From Rhodococcus wratislaviensis (lineage in GTDB: Bacteria > Actinomycetota > Actinomycetes > Mycobacteriales > Mycobacteriaceae): 64,000 bases of DNA. The translations under genes were made by a program, and so were the position numbers. Positions within the stretch are counted from its first letter, which is position 1. Each line of letters opens with the position of its first letter. Below, one piece after another: positions 16,674 through 26,011 of the stretch. The stretch spans positions 1-64,000 of the forward strand of contig NZ_UAUI01000029.1 in NCBI RefSeq assembly GCF_900455735.1. Direction: 5' to 3'. The notes below the pieces were generated by a model, which saw nothing but the letters and a program-made list of their open reading frames with translations, searched no databases and had not been told where the DNA came from.

Positions 16674-16713
16674 CACAGACCCCCCACACGCCGAGGCGTC
16701 CGGGGGGCCTGTG
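16674..16713 (-). terminator. Terminator of the rpsF-ssb-rpsR-rplI operon
   Basis: A long hairpin with arms CACAGACCCCCC and GGGGGGCCTGTG (one mismatch) and an inner ACGCC-GA-GGCGT stem, 14 bp past the rplI stop on the minus strand. Confidence 0.75.
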
Positions 16714-16727
16714 AGTAAACGAGTCGA

Positions 16728-17183
16728 CTAGGCGCCGACGACGTTCAGGTGGAACTTCGCAACCACGTCGGGGTGCAGGTTCACGACGATGGCGTGCTTG
16801 CCGGTCGCCTTGATGTGAGCCTTCGGCAGCTCCAGGCTGCGCTTGTCGACGACGGGTCCACCGGCGGCCTTGATGGCAGCGGCGACGTCGGCGGCGGTAA
16901 CCGAACCGAAGAGCTTGCCCGAGTCACCGGCGGTCTTGACCGACAGCGAGATGCTCTCGAGACCCTCGATGGCGTCCTTGAGCTCCTTGGCGTGGTCGAG
17001 TCCGCGCACGGCGCGGGCTTCCTGCGCACGACGGATACCCTCGACCTGCTTCTCGGCGCCACGGGTGGCGACGATGGCCAGGCCGCGGGGCAGCAGGTAG
17101 TTGCGGCCGTAGCCGTCCTTGACCTCGACGGTGTCGCCAGGCGCACCGAGGTTGTCCACGTCAGCGGTGAGGATGAGCTTCAT
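16728..17183 (-). CDS. rplI: 50S ribosomal protein L9
   Basis: A 151-residue protein with the L9 N-terminal RNA-binding signature [36 protein letters not shown], the long connecting helix and the C-terminal domain ending [19 protein letters not shown]. It binds 23S rRNA near the L1 stalk. It is last in the rpsF-ssb-rpsR-rplI operon, 17 bp after rpsR, and is followed by a strong terminator. Length and order are those of other actinobacteria. Confidence 0.97.
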   Translation of the reverse strand: MKLILTADVDNLGAPGDTVEVKDGYGRNYLLPRGLAIVATRGAEKQVEGIRRAQEARAVRGLDHAKELKDAIEGLESISLSVKTAGDSGKLFGSVTAADVAAAIKAAGGPVVDKRSLELPKAHIKATGKHAIVVNLHPDVVAKFHLNVVGA

Positions 17184-17200
17184 GTCTTTCCTCCCTTTCC

Positions 17201-17443
17201 TTAGCGAGCCACGGTGGCGTAAGGCAGCAACGCCACCTCACGTGAGTTCTTGACGGCAATGGCAACGTCGCGCTGGTGCTGGACGCAGTTGCCGGTGACA
17301 CGGCGCGCGCGGATCTTGCCGCGGTCGCTGACGTACTTACGCAGAAGCGTCGTGTCCTTGTAGTTGATCTGCGTGTTCTTCTCTTTGCAGAAGATGCAGA
17401 TCTTCTTCTTCATTACCTTGTCGCGCAAGGGCGGCTTCGGCAT
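17201..17443 (-). CDS. rpsR: 30S ribosomal protein S18 (cysteine-containing form)
   Basis: An 80-residue S18 with [24 protein letters not shown] and the [21 protein letters not shown] block that contacts 16S rRNA and S6. ICIFCKEK gives a CxxC pair, and with the later Cys it marks the zinc-binding (C+) version; actinobacteria often carry a zinc-free paralogue elsewhere. It sits between ssb (38 bp) and rplI (17 bp) in the standard operon. Confidence 0.96.
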   Translation of the reverse strand: MPKPPLRDKVMKKKICIFCKEKNTQINYKDTTLLRKYVSDRGKIRARRVTGNCVQHQRDVAIAVKNSREVALLPYATVAR

Positions 17444-17481
17444 TAGTTTGCTCTTTTCTGGATGTTCCGATCAGGTACGGA

Positions 17482-18003
17482 TCAGAACGGGGGTTCGTCG
17501 CTCCCGCCACCAGAGCCTCCGAAGGAGCCGGACGCCTGCGGCGCACTGCCCCACGGATCATCTCCGCCGGTGTTGGATTGCGGACGTCCGCCGCCCGATC
17601 CGCCGGAGGAACCGAAGCCACCGCCGCTGCCGCCACCACGGTTGGCCTTGTTGACCTTGGCCGTGGCGTACCTCAGCGAGGGGCCGATCTCGTCGACCTC
17701 GAGCTCGACGACAGTGCGCTTTTCACCTTCACGAGTTTCGTAGGAGCGCTGCTTGAGCCGGCCGCTCACGATCACTCGCGAGCCACGGGTCAAGCTCTCC
17801 GCGACGTTCTCGGCTGCCTCGCGCCAGATGTTGCAACGCAGAAACAGTGCTTCGCCGTCTTTCCATTCATTGGTCTGACGGTCGAAGGTGCGGGGCGTGG
17901 ACGCGACAGTGAAGTTCGCGACCGCGGCACCCGCGGGGGTGAATCGGAGCTCCGGATCAGCCGTCAAGTTTCCGATGACGGTGATGACGGTGTCGCCTGC
18001 CAT
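17482..18003 (-). CDS. ssb: Single-stranded DNA-binding protein
   Basis: A 173-residue SSB that coats single-stranded DNA in replication and repair. The OB fold covers about residues 1-110 ([61 protein letters not shown]-like). A Gly/Ser-rich disordered linker follows, ending in the acidic tip SDEPPF that recruits partner proteins. Its place between rpsF (65 bp) and rpsR is the conserved arrangement. Confidence 0.97.
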   Translation of the reverse strand: MAGDTVITVIGNLTADPELRFTPAGAAVANFTVASTPRTFDRQTNEWKDGEALFLRCNIWREAAENVAESLTRGSRVIVSGRLKQRSYETREGEKRTVVELEVDEIGPSLRYATAKVNKANRGGGSGGGFGSSGGSGGGRPQSNTGGDDPWGSAPQASGSFGGSGGGSDEPPF

Positions 18004-18068
18004 ATGGTTCCTCCTGCAGAATGTGGAGTTCGGTTGGGCACGAGCCTAGGGCTGGTGACCGACAGAAA

Positions 18069-18356
18069 TCACTTGTTGTGGCGCAGAACCTTCGTACGCA
18101 GCACCGACTCGTTCAGACCGAGCTGACGGTCGAGCTCTGCGACGGTGGCGGGAGTAGCGCTGATGTCGATCACCGCGTAGATGCCTTCGCTGTGCTTCAG
18201 GATCTCGTAGGCGAGACGACGCTTACCCCAGACATCGACCTTGTCGATCTTGCCGCCGTCCTGGCGAACAACATTGAGGAACGTATCCAGCGAAGGAGCA
18301 ACAGTGCGCTCGTCCAGGCTGGGGTCAAGGATGACCATCAATTCGTAATGACGCAT
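18069..18356 (-). CDS. rpsF: 30S ribosomal protein S6
   Basis: A 95-residue S6 starting [19 protein letters not shown] and ending in [10 protein letters not shown], with the family block [14 protein letters not shown]. It pairs with S18 on the 30S platform. It is the first gene of the rpsF-ssb-rpsR-rplI operon; the promoter should lie in the 160-bp region up to the divergent DUF2945 gene. Confidence 0.97.
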   Translation of the reverse strand: MRHYELMVILDPSLDERTVAPSLDTFLNVVRQDGGKIDKVDVWGKRRLAYEILKHSEGIYAVIDISATPATVAELDRQLGLNESVLRTKVLRHNK

Positions 18357-18517
18357 AAGACCTCATCACCTCCTATGGACTAGTGAAAACGGCCACGGAC
18401 TGTCCGTGGCAGGAGGGTCGTTGCGTCAGCAACCTTTGCAGGTTACACGACGAGCCCCTGACCAGCGAAATCAGGACAGCAGGTGTGATCCCGGGAACCG
18501 CGGGGTACGCCGACACG

Positions 18518-18739
18518 ATGGCAGAAGAGAAGAAATTCCGACAGGGCGACGAGGTGGAGTGGAAGACCCACGGCACCACCACGTCGGGGACGGTCGAGGA
18601 GAAGATCACCGAGGACACCGAGGCGGCGGGCCGTACGGTGCGGGCCTCCGAGGACGACCCGCAGTACCGCGTCGTCAGCGACAAGAGCGGGCGGGATGCC
18701 GTGCACAAACCCGACGCCCTGCGCCGGGCGAGCGACTGA
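18518..18739 (+). CDS. DUF2945 (hypervirulence-associated TUDOR-like) small protein
   Basis: A 73-residue hydrophilic protein MAEEKKFRQGDEVEWKTHGT that matches the DUF2945 pattern: an SH3/Tudor-like FxxGDxVxWxxxxGxxxGxV start and a YxVxSDKSGxxAxHKPxALR ending. Function is unknown. ATG at 18518 is chosen because upstream residues in the same frame are not conserved-looking. It is divergent to rpsF and 61 bp before the GT87 paralogue. Confidence 0.8.
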   Translation: MAEEKKFRQGDEVEWKTHGTTTSGTVEEKITEDTEAAGRTVRASEDDPQYRVVSDKSGRDAVHKPDALRRASD

Positions 18740-18800
18740 CCTCCGCACCCGCGGCGTTTCCGCTTCGCACGCGGAGGCCCGCGCACCCTAATGTGGATTC

Positions 18801-20162
18801 ATGCATATCGGAGCTCGGCAGCGGTCGCCGATCACGGCGCTCGTCGTCGGGTTGGCGGGTCTCTCCATGCTCGCCGGCTACCTGCAGAAGGCGCGGTGCG
18901 CCGGGGCTCCGTTCGACGGCTCCGGGCGAAGCCTGATCTTCGACCGCATCAAGGACACGCAGGTCTGCTACTCCGACATCCAGTTCCTGTGGCTCGGACG
19001 CGACGTCAACCTGCACGTCTTCCCGTACGTCACCGGGGGGATCAACGCCGACGGCATCCTCACCGGCGGCACCGTGGAGTACCCGGTGCTGAGCGGTGTG
19101 CTGATGTGGCTCGGCGGCATCGGTTCACACACCGACGCCGACTTCCTGCTGCACTCGGCGCTGATCCTCGCCCCGTTCGGACTGCTCACCGCGTGGATGC
19201 TGGGACGCCTGGCCGGCTGGTGGGCGCTGCTGTGGTCGGCCACTCCGCCGCTGGTGTTGTACGCCTTCCACAACTGGGAACTGCCGGTGGTCGCGACGTC
19301 GGTGGCCGCGATCTTCGTCATGACGCTCGAACGCATCCCCCTCCGCGCCCGGGCCGTCCTCGCTGCGGTGCTCCTCGCCGTCGGCTTCTGCCTGAAGGTG
19401 TATCCGGGAGCGTTCGTGTTGCCGCTGATCGCCTACGTCCTCACGCAGAACGGCACCGCGGGGCGGCGCTACGACGTGCGCGGCGCGGTGATGGTCGCGG
19501 TGGCCGCGATCACCACCGTCGTGGCGGTGAACCTGCCGTTCGCCCTCATCTCCTACAGCGGATGGCGGGCGTCGTTCACGTTCCAGGAGAACCGTCAGGC
19601 CGATCTCACCACCAACTCCATCTGGTACTGGGGCCTGCGACCGCTGTTCGGGCCGGTCGCCGACGACGTCCCGCTGCCCGCGTACGACCAGACGGTGAGC
19701 CTGCTGTCGCCGCTCCTCGTGTGCGCCGCGTTCGCGATCGCCCTGCGGCTCGGCTGGTCGCGGTTCCAACGCGACGGCGTCTACCCGTGGATCGCCGTCA
19801 GTGCCGCGATGCTCTGCGGATTCCTGCTGCTGCACAAGGTGCATTCGCCGCAGTACACGTTGTGGCTCATCCCGTTCTTCGTCCTGCTGCGCGTCCCGTG
19901 GGGGCTCGTCGCCGCGTACCTCGTGGCCGACCTGTCGATGGGGATCGGCGTCTTCAAATACTTCGGTGCGCTCGCCGCCCAGACGGACGCGTCGACGTTC
20001 GAGGTTCTGGTGAAGTTCGGGGTGTGGGGCCGCGCGGGTCTGCTGGTGGTGCTGTTCTTCGTGTTCCTGCGCGCCGCCCAACGGCATCCGCCCGTCCGCG
20101 GGCGCACCGGTCCCGAGTCCGGCAGGCGGCCGGTGTTGAAGTCTCCCGAGCCGGTGCGATGA
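18801..20162 (+). CDS. GT87/DUF2029 polytopic membrane glycosyltransferase-like protein
   Basis: A 453-residue integral membrane protein with about ten hydrophobic helices. It shares GT87-type blocks with the Rv0051-like gene at 26296: the CYSDIQFLW start with an Asp near the first loop, GGTVEYPVLSG, LKVYPGAFVLPLI, TNSIWYWG and HKVHSPQYTLWLIPF. Polyprenyl-phosphate mannose-dependent mannosyltransferases of mycolata belong here, so a lipoglycan role is possible but unproven. Its last 4 bases overlap the GNAT start (ATGA). It appears to be an extra copy beside the conserved one. Confidence 0.82.
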   Translation: MHIGARQRSPITALVVGLAGLSMLAGYLQKARCAGAPFDGSGRSLIFDRIKDTQVCYSDIQFLWLGRDVNLHVFPYVTGGINADGILTGGTVEYPVLSGVLMWLGGIGSHTDADFLLHSALILAPFGLLTAWMLGRLAGWWALLWSATPPLVLYAFHNWELPVVATSVAAIFVMTLERIPLRARAVLAAVLLAVGFCLKVYPGAFVLPLIAYVLTQNGTAGRRYDVRGAVMVAVAAITTVVAVNLPFALISYSGWRASFTFQENRQADLTTNSIWYWGLRPLFGPVADDVPLPAYDQTVSLLSPLLVCAAFAIALRLGWSRFQRDGVYPWIAVSAAMLCGFLLLHKVHSPQYTLWLIPFFVLLRVPWGLVAAYLVADLSMGIGVFKYFGALAAQTDASTFEVLVKFGVWGRAGLLVVLFFVFLRAAQRHPPVRGRTGPESGRRPVLKSPEPVR

Positions 20163-20743
20163 GCGAATCCTGGTTCGCGCACCCCACGCTGACCGGGCGG
20201 CACGTACGACTCGAACCGCTGGGCGAGGACCACGTCGACGGCCTGGTGGACGCCGTCGACGACCCCCACATCTTCCATTGGACGTCCGCCGCGATCGCCG
20301 ACCGCGACGACGCGGTGGCGTTCGTCCGCAGCGCCGACGAGGATCCGGCCCGCCTCGCGTACGCGCAGATCGACGTCACCACCGAGAGGATCGTCGGCTC
20401 GACGTCGCTGTATCTGATCGATCCGAAGAACCGCAGCCTCGCGATCGGGCACACCTGGTTGTCCCGTTCCGCGCAGGGCACGCTCATCAATCCGGAGGCG
20501 AAACTGCTGTTGCTGCGGCGGGCGTTCGAAGACCTCGGCGCGGTCCGCGTCGAATGGCACACCGACGAACGGAACGCCCACTCCCGCGGCGCCATCGCGA
20601 AGCTGGGGGCCGAGTTCGAGGGAATCCTGCGCAAGCACCGACGTCGCCGCGACGGGACCTGGCGCAACACCGCTCTGTTCTCGATGATCGACGAGGAGTG
20701 GCCGCGCATCTGCCCTCGACTCGAGGCTCGAGTCGAGGGCTGA
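20159..20743 (+). CDS. GNAT-family N-acetyltransferase (RimJ/RimL type)
   Basis: A 194-residue acetyltransferase. HPTLTGRHVRLEPLGEDHV is the typical RimJ-like start. AIGHTWLSRSAQGTLINPEAKLLLLRRAFEDLGAVRVEWHTDERN is the acetyl-CoA binding and motif B region, and NAHSRGAIAKLGAEFEGILRKHRRRRDG is the conserved C-terminal block. Substrate could be a ribosomal protein N-terminus or a small amine. Its ATG overlaps the stop of the GT87 gene, so they are co-translated. Confidence 0.85.
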   Translation: MSESWFAHPTLTGRHVRLEPLGEDHVDGLVDAVDDPHIFHWTSAAIADRDDAVAFVRSADEDPARLAYAQIDVTTERIVGSTSLYLIDPKNRSLAIGHTWLSRSAQGTLINPEAKLLLLRRAFEDLGAVRVEWHTDERNAHSRGAIAKLGAEFEGILRKHRRRRDGTWRNTALFSMIDEEWPRICPRLEARVEG

Positions 20744-20763
20744 CACGGTCGGGTCACGTCACG

Positions 20764-21708
20764 TCACGCGACGGGTGCGGTGGCCGTCACTCTCTTCACG
20801 AACTCGATGACCGCCGAGCGCATTTCGGCGCTGCGCGGAACCGCCCCGGACATCCAGAACGCGCCGTGGATCAGACCGTCGAAGCGGATCGCCTCGGTGT
20901 CGACCCCGGCCTGCCGCAGCGACTCGGCGTACGCCTCCGCCTCGTCGCGGGCCACCTCGTTCTCGGTGGTGAGTACGAGGGCCGGCGGCAGCCCCTCGAG
21001 TGAGGCCGCGCGGCTCGGTACCGCGTGCGGGTGTTCCGCGTCCTCGGGGGAGGACAGGTAGTTGCCCCAGAACCAGTCGAGGTCCCCGGCGCCGATCACG
21101 TACCCGTCGGCGAACTCCTGCCGGGACGGGAAGTCGGCGTTCGGGTCGATCACCGGGTAGATCAGTACCTGCCCCCGCAGGCGCGGTCCGCCCTCGTCCC
21201 GGGCGCGCAGCGCGGTGACGGCGGCCAGGGTGCCGCCGGCGCTGTCGCCCATGACGACGACGTTGCCAGGGTCACCGCCGTAGCTTCCGACGTTGTCGGC
21301 CACCCACTGCAGGGCGGCGGACGCGTCGTCGGCGGCGGCCGGGAACCGGTGTTCCGGTGCGCGGCGGTAGGTCGCGGCGACGACGATCGCGCCGGCGCCG
21401 TTCGCGACCGCCCGCGCGGGTTCGTCGATGACGTCGAGGTCACCGGCGACGAACCCGCCGCCGTGGAAGTACAGGACCACGGGGTGCGGCGCCCGGCCCT
21501 CCGGCACGTAGACCCGCAGCGCGATCTGTGCTCCGCCGCTCTCGTAGTGCGCTTCTTCCACCCGGGCGACGGGTTCGGGCGGCGCCTGCAGTCCGGTGAA
21601 CGTCGCCACGACCGCCCGCACCTCCTCCACGGTGCTGTGTTCGAAAGCCTTCAGCCCCTGCGCCTGTAGTCCGGCGATCAGTTCTGCTGCGTGTGCGTCG
21701 AGTGCCAT
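20764..21708 (-). CDS. Alpha/beta-hydrolase, HSL-type esterase
   Basis: A 314-residue carboxylesterase of the hormone-sensitive-lipase (family IV) type. The oxyanion-hole motif is FHGGGFVAGD (about 80-89), the nucleophile elbow GDSAGG (about 154-159), and the C-terminal His is in FDGLIHGAFWM. It hydrolyses short acyl esters in the cytoplasm. It lies 30 bp downstream of the Baeyer-Villiger monooxygenase on the same strand. Such pairs convert a ketone to an ester and then to alcohol plus acid, so a joint ketone-catabolic role is likely (inference). Confidence 0.9.
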   Translation of the reverse strand: MALDAHAAELIAGLQAQGLKAFEHSTVEEVRAVVATFTGLQAPPEPVARVEEAHYESGGAQIALRVYVPEGRAPHPVVLYFHGGGFVAGDLDVIDEPARAVANGAGAIVVAATYRRAPEHRFPAAADDASAALQWVADNVGSYGGDPGNVVVMGDSAGGTLAAVTALRARDEGGPRLRGQVLIYPVIDPNADFPSRQEFADGYVIGAGDLDWFWGNYLSSPEDAEHPHAVPSRAASLEGLPPALVLTTENEVARDEAEAYAESLRQAGVDTEAIRFDGLIHGAFWMSGAVPRSAEMRSAVIEFVKRVTATAPVA

Positions 21709-21738
21709 GTCGGTCTCCTTTGTCGCGGGGTTCGGGGG

Positions 21739-23385
21739 TCAGGACACGGTGGAGGCCACGCGGGCATCTGCCCGGGTGAGCGCGAAACCGGAGTAGCCGC
21801 CGGCCACCACCTCGTCGCACGTCGCCCGGTAGGTGGGCGCTCCGCCGAGGTAGACCATGCAGGCGCGGGGCTTGCCGGGAATGTTCGCGCCCATGTACCA
21901 CGAGTTCGTCTCCGGCAGCAGGGTCTGATTGGCGATGTCGTTGGTCAAAGCACCCCAATCGCTTTCGGCCTGCGCGGTGGGCTCGATGACGTCGAGGTCG
22001 CGGCCGTCCAGGTAGTCGATCGCGTCGGTCGCGAAGTCGACGTGGTCCTCGATGGCGAGGGGCATGTTGTAGAGCACCGACGGCGACTGCGGTCCGGTGA
22101 TGAGGAACAGGTTCGGGAACTCGTTGACCATGATGCCGAGGTAGGTCTTGGGTCCGTGCTCCCACTTCTCGGCCAACGGCAGCCCACCCCGACCGCGGAT
22201 GTCCATGGCCATGAGCGGACCGGTCATCGCGTCGAATCCGGTTGCGAGCACGATGGTGTCGACCTCGTAGACGCGGTCGCCGACCCGGACTCCGCTCGGC
22301 GTGATCTCGTCGATCGGCGTGGTCTTCACGTCGACGACGCTCACCGAGTCGCGGTTGAACGCCTCGTAGTAGTTGGTCTCGAGCGGGGGACGCTTGGTGC
22401 CGTACGCGTAGCCCGTCGGCGCCAGCGTCGCGGCCTTCTCGGGGTCCTGCACGCGCTCGTGGATCCGGTCGCGGATGTAGTCGGCGATCGTGTCGTTGGC
22501 CGCCTTGTCGAACAGGATGTCCTGGTAGGAGTCGATGAACAACCGGAACCCGCCGGCGTTCCAGCGCTCGTCGAACGTGCGGCGGCGCTCCTCGGCGTCG
22601 ACGGCGAGCGCGGACGGCTGCACCTGAGTGAACGGCACGCCGAGGAAGTGGTTGCGGGCCGCGGTCCGCACGTCCGCGTAGTTACTCTTGATGTCCGCCA
22701 CTTCGTTCGGGTCGATCGGGCCGTTGCCGAGGGGGGTCGCGAAGTTGGGGGTGCGCTGGAAGACCACCAGTTCGGCGGCGTCCTCGGCGATGAACGGGAT
22801 GGCCTGGATGCCGCTGGCCCCGGTCCCGATCACGGCCACCCTCTTGCCGGTGAAGTCGGCGCCCTCACGCGGCCAGTTGCCGGTGAGCAGCACCTCCCCG
22901 CGGAAGTTGTCGATTCCGCCGAACTCCGGCGTCTTCGGCACGGACAGGTTGCCTGCCCCCGAGATGAAGTACCGGCTGCGCACGACGGCGCCGTCGTCGG
23001 TGCGGACCACCCACACCGAGTCCTCGTCGTCCCAGTGCACGCCGACCACCCGGGTGTCGAACGTGATGTCCTTACGCAGGTCGAAGCGGTCGGCGACATG
23101 TTCGAGGTAGCGCAGGATCTCCGGCTGTCCGGCGAACCTCTCACTCCACCGCCATTCCTGCTGCAGGTCCTCGTCGAAGGAGTACGAATAGTGGACGCTC
23201 TCGATGTCGCAGCGGGCTCCCGGATAGCGATTCCAGAACCAGGTGCCGCCCACATCCGAGCCGGCCTCGAACACCCGCGTCGACAGCTTCATCGTGTCGC
23301 GCAACTTGCGCAGCGCGTAGAGGCCGGCGAATCCGGCACCCACGACGACGACATCGACGTCGGCGGAAGAAATGGTCTTTGACAT
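21739..23385 (-). CDS. Flavin-dependent Baeyer-Villiger monooxygenase
   Basis: A 548-residue class B flavoprotein oxidising ketones to esters or lactones with NADPH and O2. Rossmann motifs are VVGAGFAGLYA (about 14-24, FAD) and VIGTGASGIQ (about 185-194, NADPH). The long fingerprint GGTWFWNRYPGARCD is intact at 46-60. The short fingerprint FxGxxxHxxxWP reads FRGEVLLTGNWP at 161-172, with Leu167 in place of the usual His. KRPPLETNYYEAFNRD is the cyclohexanone/phenylacetone-type block. ATG at 23385 has GAGGAG upstream. It is divergent to a LuxR-type ATPase regulator. Substrate unknown. Confidence 0.9.
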   Translation of the reverse strand: MSKTISSADVDVVVVGAGFAGLYALRKLRDTMKLSTRVFEAGSDVGGTWFWNRYPGARCDIESVHYSYSFDEDLQQEWRWSERFAGQPEILRYLEHVADRFDLRKDITFDTRVVGVHWDDEDSVWVVRTDDGAVVRSRYFISGAGNLSVPKTPEFGGIDNFRGEVLLTGNWPREGADFTGKRVAVIGTGASGIQAIPFIAEDAAELVVFQRTPNFATPLGNGPIDPNEVADIKSNYADVRTAARNHFLGVPFTQVQPSALAVDAEERRRTFDERWNAGGFRLFIDSYQDILFDKAANDTIADYIRDRIHERVQDPEKAATLAPTGYAYGTKRPPLETNYYEAFNRDSVSVVDVKTTPIDEITPSGVRVGDRVYEVDTIVLATGFDAMTGPLMAMDIRGRGGLPLAEKWEHGPKTYLGIMVNEFPNLFLITGPQSPSVLYNMPLAIEDHVDFATDAIDYLDGRDLDVIEPTAQAESDWGALTNDIANQTLLPETNSWYMGANIPGKPRACMVYLGGAPTYRATCDEVVAGGYSGFALTRADARVASTVS

Positions 23386-23476
23386 GGCGTTGAGCTCCTC
23401 GGGACGATGGGTTCCGGCTGGAGTCGAGCGGGCAACCGGGGTATGCCAATGACAATGACCCACGTCACATCACCCC

Positions 23477-23510
23477 CACACCGGGTAAATCACCCCCTTG
23501 GTTACCTGTG
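23477..23510. promoter_or_regulatory. Inverted repeat between the monooxygenase and its divergent regulator
   Basis: Arms CACACCGGGTAA and TTACCTGTG surround a 13-base spacer (GGTAA at 23484, TTACC at 23502, with outer CACA and TGTG). TCACCCCC is also repeated here. It sits in the 219-bp divergent region and is a reasonable operator for the LuxR-type regulator; this is inference. Confidence 0.35.
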
Positions 23511-23604
23511 TTGTCCGTCACAACCAGTGGGGGTAGGTTCGTGCCACCTGGCCAACCGGAACGGGAGAGATCCACTGACTCGCTCGAGAGAACTCACGAG
23601 GTCG

Positions 23605-25899
23605 ATGACCAGCTTCGTCGGCCGCCGCCGCGAGATCGAGGAAGCCCGCGCACGACTGCAACAGTCCCGGCTCGTGTCGCTGCTCGGTGCCGGCGGCGTC
23701 GGCAAGACGCGGCTGGCCGAGGAACTCGCGGTCCGCTCCGCGCGCGCCTTCCGCGACTCCGTCCGGTGGATCGACCTCGCGCCCGTCCGCGATCCCGACG
23801 CTCTGCCCTCCGCGGCCGCGGCCGCCCTCGGCGTCACCGACCAGTCGAGCCGCGCCGTGATGGACAAGGTGATCGACCACCTGCAGTCCCGGCACCTGCT
23901 GATCGTCCTCGACAACTGCGAGCACCTACTGTCCGCCGCAAGCGAATTCGTGAGCACCGTCCTCGCCTCCGCGCCGGAGGTCCGGATCCTCACCACGAGT
24001 CGCGAACCGCTCGGGATCGCAGGCGAATTCACGTACCTCCTCCCGCCGCTGAGCACTCCGGGTGACATCGAGGACTGCCGCGCCGCGGACATCGCCCCGT
24101 TCGAATCGGTGTCGTTGCTCGTGGAGCGTGCGCAGGGCGTCGTCGCCGACTTCCGGCTCACCGACGCGAACGCCCCCGCCGTCGCCCAGTTGTGCAATCA
24201 GCTCGACGGGATCCCGCTCGCCATCGAACTGGCCGCGGCCCGGCTGCGGTCGCTGTCCGCGTCTCAGCTCGTCGAACGCCTCGACCAGCGTTTCGCACTC
24301 CTCACCGGCGGCGACCGGGCGGCGATGCCCCGCCAGCAGACGCTGCGCGCCCTCATCGACTGGAGTTACGAACTGTGCTCGGACACCGAGCGGCTGCTGT
24401 GGTCCCGGCTCGCCGTGTTCCCCGGAAGCTTCGATCTCGAAGCCGCGGAGGCGATCAGTGGATTCGGTGCGCTGTCGGACTCGCCGGTCGTCGACGTCCT
24501 CGATCGGCTGGTCGGAAAATGTCTTGTCACCGTGGACCGTTCGACCGAGCGACTCCGCTACTCGCAGCTGATGACGGTGCGTGAGTACGGGCACGAGCTC
24601 CTCGAGCGCAGCGGGGAGCACGACGAGCTGTACCGTCGACATCTCGAACACTATTCGGAGCGCGCCCGCCGGTCGTCGCTCGACTGGTGCGGGCCAGGAC
24701 AATCCGAGATCCTCGCGGGACTGCGGATCGACCACCCCAACCTCGTTGCCGCCCTGGACTGGGCGTTGCACGACGACTCACAGCGGGCCGCGGCCGCGGA
24801 ACTGGCCGTCGCCTTGCGATACCACTGGATCGCAGGCGGCAACCTGTCCGACGGACGGATCCGGCTCGAGCGGATACTGCTGCGGCTTACCGAACCCACC
24901 CGGGAGCGGGGCGACGTGCTGTGGGTGACCGCCTGGACCGCGCTGATCCAGGGCGACCGCGACGCCGCACGCGAACACCTCGACGAGTGCACGACGATCG
25001 CGACCGCGCTCGGTGACGAACGTCTGCGGGCGCACGCCGATCACTGGGCGGCGATCCACGCCGTGTTCTCCGGCCACCCCGACGACGCCATCCGGCTGTT
25101 CCGTGATGCCATCGCCGTCCACCGCGCTGTCGGCGACACGGCCTCGGTGCTGACCGCGTCGTTCGAGATGGGCATGGCGCAGACCTACGACGGCCGACTC
25201 GACGACGCCCTCGAGACGTGCCGCGACGTGATCGCGGTGGCGGACGTGCACGGCGAGAAATGGAACAAGGCCTACGCCCTGTGGGTTTCGAGCGTCGCGT
25301 ACTTCCATCTGGGCCGGGGCGACGACGCCGTCGACGCCGCCCAGCAGGCGCTGCGGATCCAGCGTGACTTCAAGGACAAGATCTGCACGGCCCTGTCGAT
25401 CGAGGTGCTGTCGTGGGTGGCCACGTCGAGCGGAGACGCCAACGCGGCGGCGAGACTGTGCGGCGCCGCGAAGGGCGTGTGGCATCGGCTCGGCACGTCC
25501 GTCGCGGCGTTCGGCCCGCACATCACCGACGACTCCCTGTCGTCCGAGCGCGACGCCGCCCGCATGGTCGGAGCCGACGAGTTCGCCCAGCTCGCAGCGC
25601 CCGCGGTCCGGCTCACCATCGAGGAGGCCGTCGACCTCGCACTGGGAACCCCCACCGAGCACCGGGCACCACCCCGCGCCGAGGCGTCGCCGCTCACCAA
25701 ACGGGAACAGGAGATCGCCGACCTGCTCGCCCAGGGACTCAGCAATCGGCAGATAGCCGAGGCGTTGGTGATCTCGCGGCGCACCGTCGACGGACACGTC
25801 GAGCACATCTTCGACAAGCTGGCCGTCAGCTCCCGCACCCAGGTGGCGGCGTGGGTCGCAGCCCGGGCGCATCCACCCGTCGTGGAGACCGGCCGATAG
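23605..25899 (+). CDS. AAA/NB-ARC ATPase regulator with C-terminal LuxR HTH
   Basis: A large regulator (about 764 residues). It opens with TSFVGRRREIEEA and Walker A GAGGVGKTRLAEEL, then HLLIVLDNCEHLL (Walker B) and ILTTSREPLGI, the NB-ARC pattern. A helical TPR-like middle follows. The LuxR helix-turn-helix is LTKREQEIADLLAQGLSNRQIAEALVISRRTVDGHVEHIFDKL. ATG at 23605 is used, but the frame is open back to 23407 and an upstream GTG near 23527 cannot be excluded. It diverges from the monooxygenase-esterase pair and probably activates it. The signal is unknown. Confidence 0.88.
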   Translation: MTSFVGRRREIEEARARLQQSRLVSLLGAGGVGKTRLAEELAVRSARAFRDSVRWIDLAPVRDPDALPSAAAAALGVTDQSSRAVMDKVIDHLQSRHLLIVLDNCEHLLSAASEFVSTVLASAPEVRILTTSREPLGIAGEFTYLLPPLSTPGDIEDCRAADIAPFESVSLLVERAQGVVADFRLTDANAPAVAQLCNQLDGIPLAIELAAARLRSLSASQLVERLDQRFALLTGGDRAAMPRQQTLRALIDWSYELCSDTERLLWSRLAVFPGSFDLEAAEAISGFGALSDSPVVDVLDRLVGKCLVTVDRSTERLRYSQLMTVREYGHELLERSGEHDELYRRHLEHYSERARRSSLDWCGPGQSEILAGLRIDHPNLVAALDWALHDDSQRAAAAELAVALRYHWIAGGNLSDGRIRLERILLRLTEPTRERGDVLWVTAWTALIQGDRDAAREHLDECTTIATALGDERLRAHADHWAAIHAVFSGHPDDAIRLFRDAIAVHRAVGDTASVLTASFEMGMAQTYDGRLDDALETCRDVIAVADVHGEKWNKAYALWVSSVAYFHLGRGDDAVDAAQQALRIQRDFKDKICTALSIEVLSWVATSSGDANAAARLCGAAKGVWHRLGTSVAAFGPHITDDSLSSERDAARMVGADEFAQLAAPAVRLTIEEAVDLALGTPTEHRAPPRAEASPLTKREQEIADLLAQGLSNRQIAEALVISRRTVDGHVEHIFDKLAVSSRTQVAAWVAARAHPPVVETGR

Positions 25900-26011
25900 C
25901 CGGACCGTAACCGCCGGCCGCGCGAAACGCACTGCACAGTCGGGAATCTCGACGGTCTATACTCCACCTCGTCGCCCACGGTCGTGGGCTCCACCAGCGG
26001 GGAGGCAACGC

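Noticed and set aside
16305-16676. A 123-codon minus-strand frame between rplI and dnaB, considered as an Rv0057 counterpart.
   Set aside because: No ribosome-binding site or folded-looking blocks, and it contains the palindromes and the edge of the terminator; treated as non-coding.
20744-20763. Palindromic GACTCGAGGCTCGAGTC just before 20744, considered as another member of the compound palindrome family.
   Set aside because: It lies inside the GNAT coding end and shares neither the CCGTGCG stem nor the flanking hairpins.
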